Assembly (NCBI RefSeq): GCF_900105675.1
Contig: NZ_LT629786.1
Span: 5,394,001 to 5,458,000, forward strand
Length of the DNA: 64,000 bases
DNA from: Pseudomonas synxantha
Lineage (GTDB): Bacteria; Pseudomonadota; Gammaproteobacteria; Pseudomonadales; Pseudomonadaceae
Direction: 5' to 3'
Shown here: positions 61,033 to 64,000 of the stretch, one piece after another
Layout: each line of letters opens with the position of its first letter
Position numbering within the stretch: the first letter of the stretch is position 1
The notes under the pieces: model-generated
The model's input: the letters and a program-made list of their open reading frames with translations, nothing else
The model's database searches: none
Told to the model about the DNA's origin: nothing
Program-made: the position numbers and the translations under genes

Positions 61033-61146
61033 CTTGACGATGACCTACTCTCACATGGGGAAACCCCACACTACCATCGGCGATGCATCGTTTCACTACT
61101 GAGTTCGGGATGGGATCAGGTGGTTCCAATGCTCTATGGTCGTCAA
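61033..61146 (-). rRNA. 5S ribosomal RNA
   Basis: Minus-strand sequence runs from TTGACGACCATAGAGCATTG through CACCTGATCCCATCCCGAAC and GATGGTAGTGTGGGG to GTCATCGTCAA; both ends pair. It follows the 23S gene after a spacer of about 160 bases. Ends are approximate to a few bases. Confidence 0.95.
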
Positions 61147-61305
61147 GAAATTCGGGTACTGAGTCGTGGCCAGCAGGCCTCGCTTCAGCAAATTGGGTAT
61201 GTGACAGCTGTCGGTGTTTTGTGAGCGTCGAACTTTCGGTTCATTTTCGTCTTCACACACCGCAATCTGATGCTCGTTAGAGTAGTCAAATTGCTTGGGT
61301 GTTAT

Positions 61306-64000
<2,695 letters not shown>

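Overview
The window is a chromosomal segment of a Pseudomonas, most likely of the P. fluorescens group. The evidence is high-GC coding, REP-type palindromes typical of that group, and gene order that I recall as matching P. aeruginosa PAO1: ssb-MFS-uvrA-ferritin-katA-rplQ through birA-rRNA (about PA4232-PA4280), plus a PA4064-PA4068-like block at the left end. No database was searched. I see no insertion sequence, prophage, CRISPR array or plasmid-type gene. This is mostly core genome, and I did not find a convincing new multi-gene system.

Left part (1-20.4 kb), accessory and housekeeping genes. It begins inside an ABC exporter-type operon (ATPase, FtsX-like permease, periplasmic DUF3299 protein) resembling a zinc-starvation operon of P. 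aeruginosa. Then come an OprG/OmpW porin with a candidate ANR box, an RmlD-like protein that has lost its catalytic Tyr/Lys, the large helicase Lhr and an MscS-type channel. A tightly overlapping operon follows (YecE/DUF72, YbhP-like EEP phosphatase, ClsB, YbhN-like flippase/synthase-like protein), then a DUF3182-hydrolase pair, a GlxA-type AraC regulator divergent from an isochorismatase-like hydrolase, trans-aconitate methyltransferase and an alpha/beta hydrolase. REP palindromes lie in three intergenic gaps here.

Middle (20.4-27.6 kb), DNA repair and oxidative stress. ssb and an MFS gene run leftward, divergent from uvrA, which has a LexA-box-like site. A ferritin-like protein of the Bfr family without the haem-ligand methionine and catalase KatA follow.

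Right part (27.7-58.6 kb), one leftward run of the translation/transcription machinery. Read in the direction of transcription it is: tRNA-Tyr-Gly-Thr, tRNA-Trp-secE-nusG, rplKA, rplJL-rpoBC, rpsLG-fusA-tuf, the S10 cluster, the spc cluster with secY and rpmJ, then the alpha cluster (rpsM-rpsK-rpsD-rpoA-rplQ). Near-consensus sigma-70 promoters can be read before tRNA-Tyr, tRNA-Trp, rpsL, rpsJ and rpsM. Terminator-like hairpins sit at nearly every junction (nusG/rplK, rplL/rpoB, rpsL leader, tuf/rpsJ, rpsN/rpsH, rpmJ/rpsM, after rplQ), so the modular E. coli-like operon logic is visible. A second tuf gene, expected between tRNA-Thr and tRNA-Trp from related pseudomonads, is absent.

Right edge (58.7-64 kb): a SPOR-domain protein, coaX and birA, then a leftward rRNA operon with 5S and about the last 2.7 kb of 23S; its 5' end and the 16S gene lie beyond the window.
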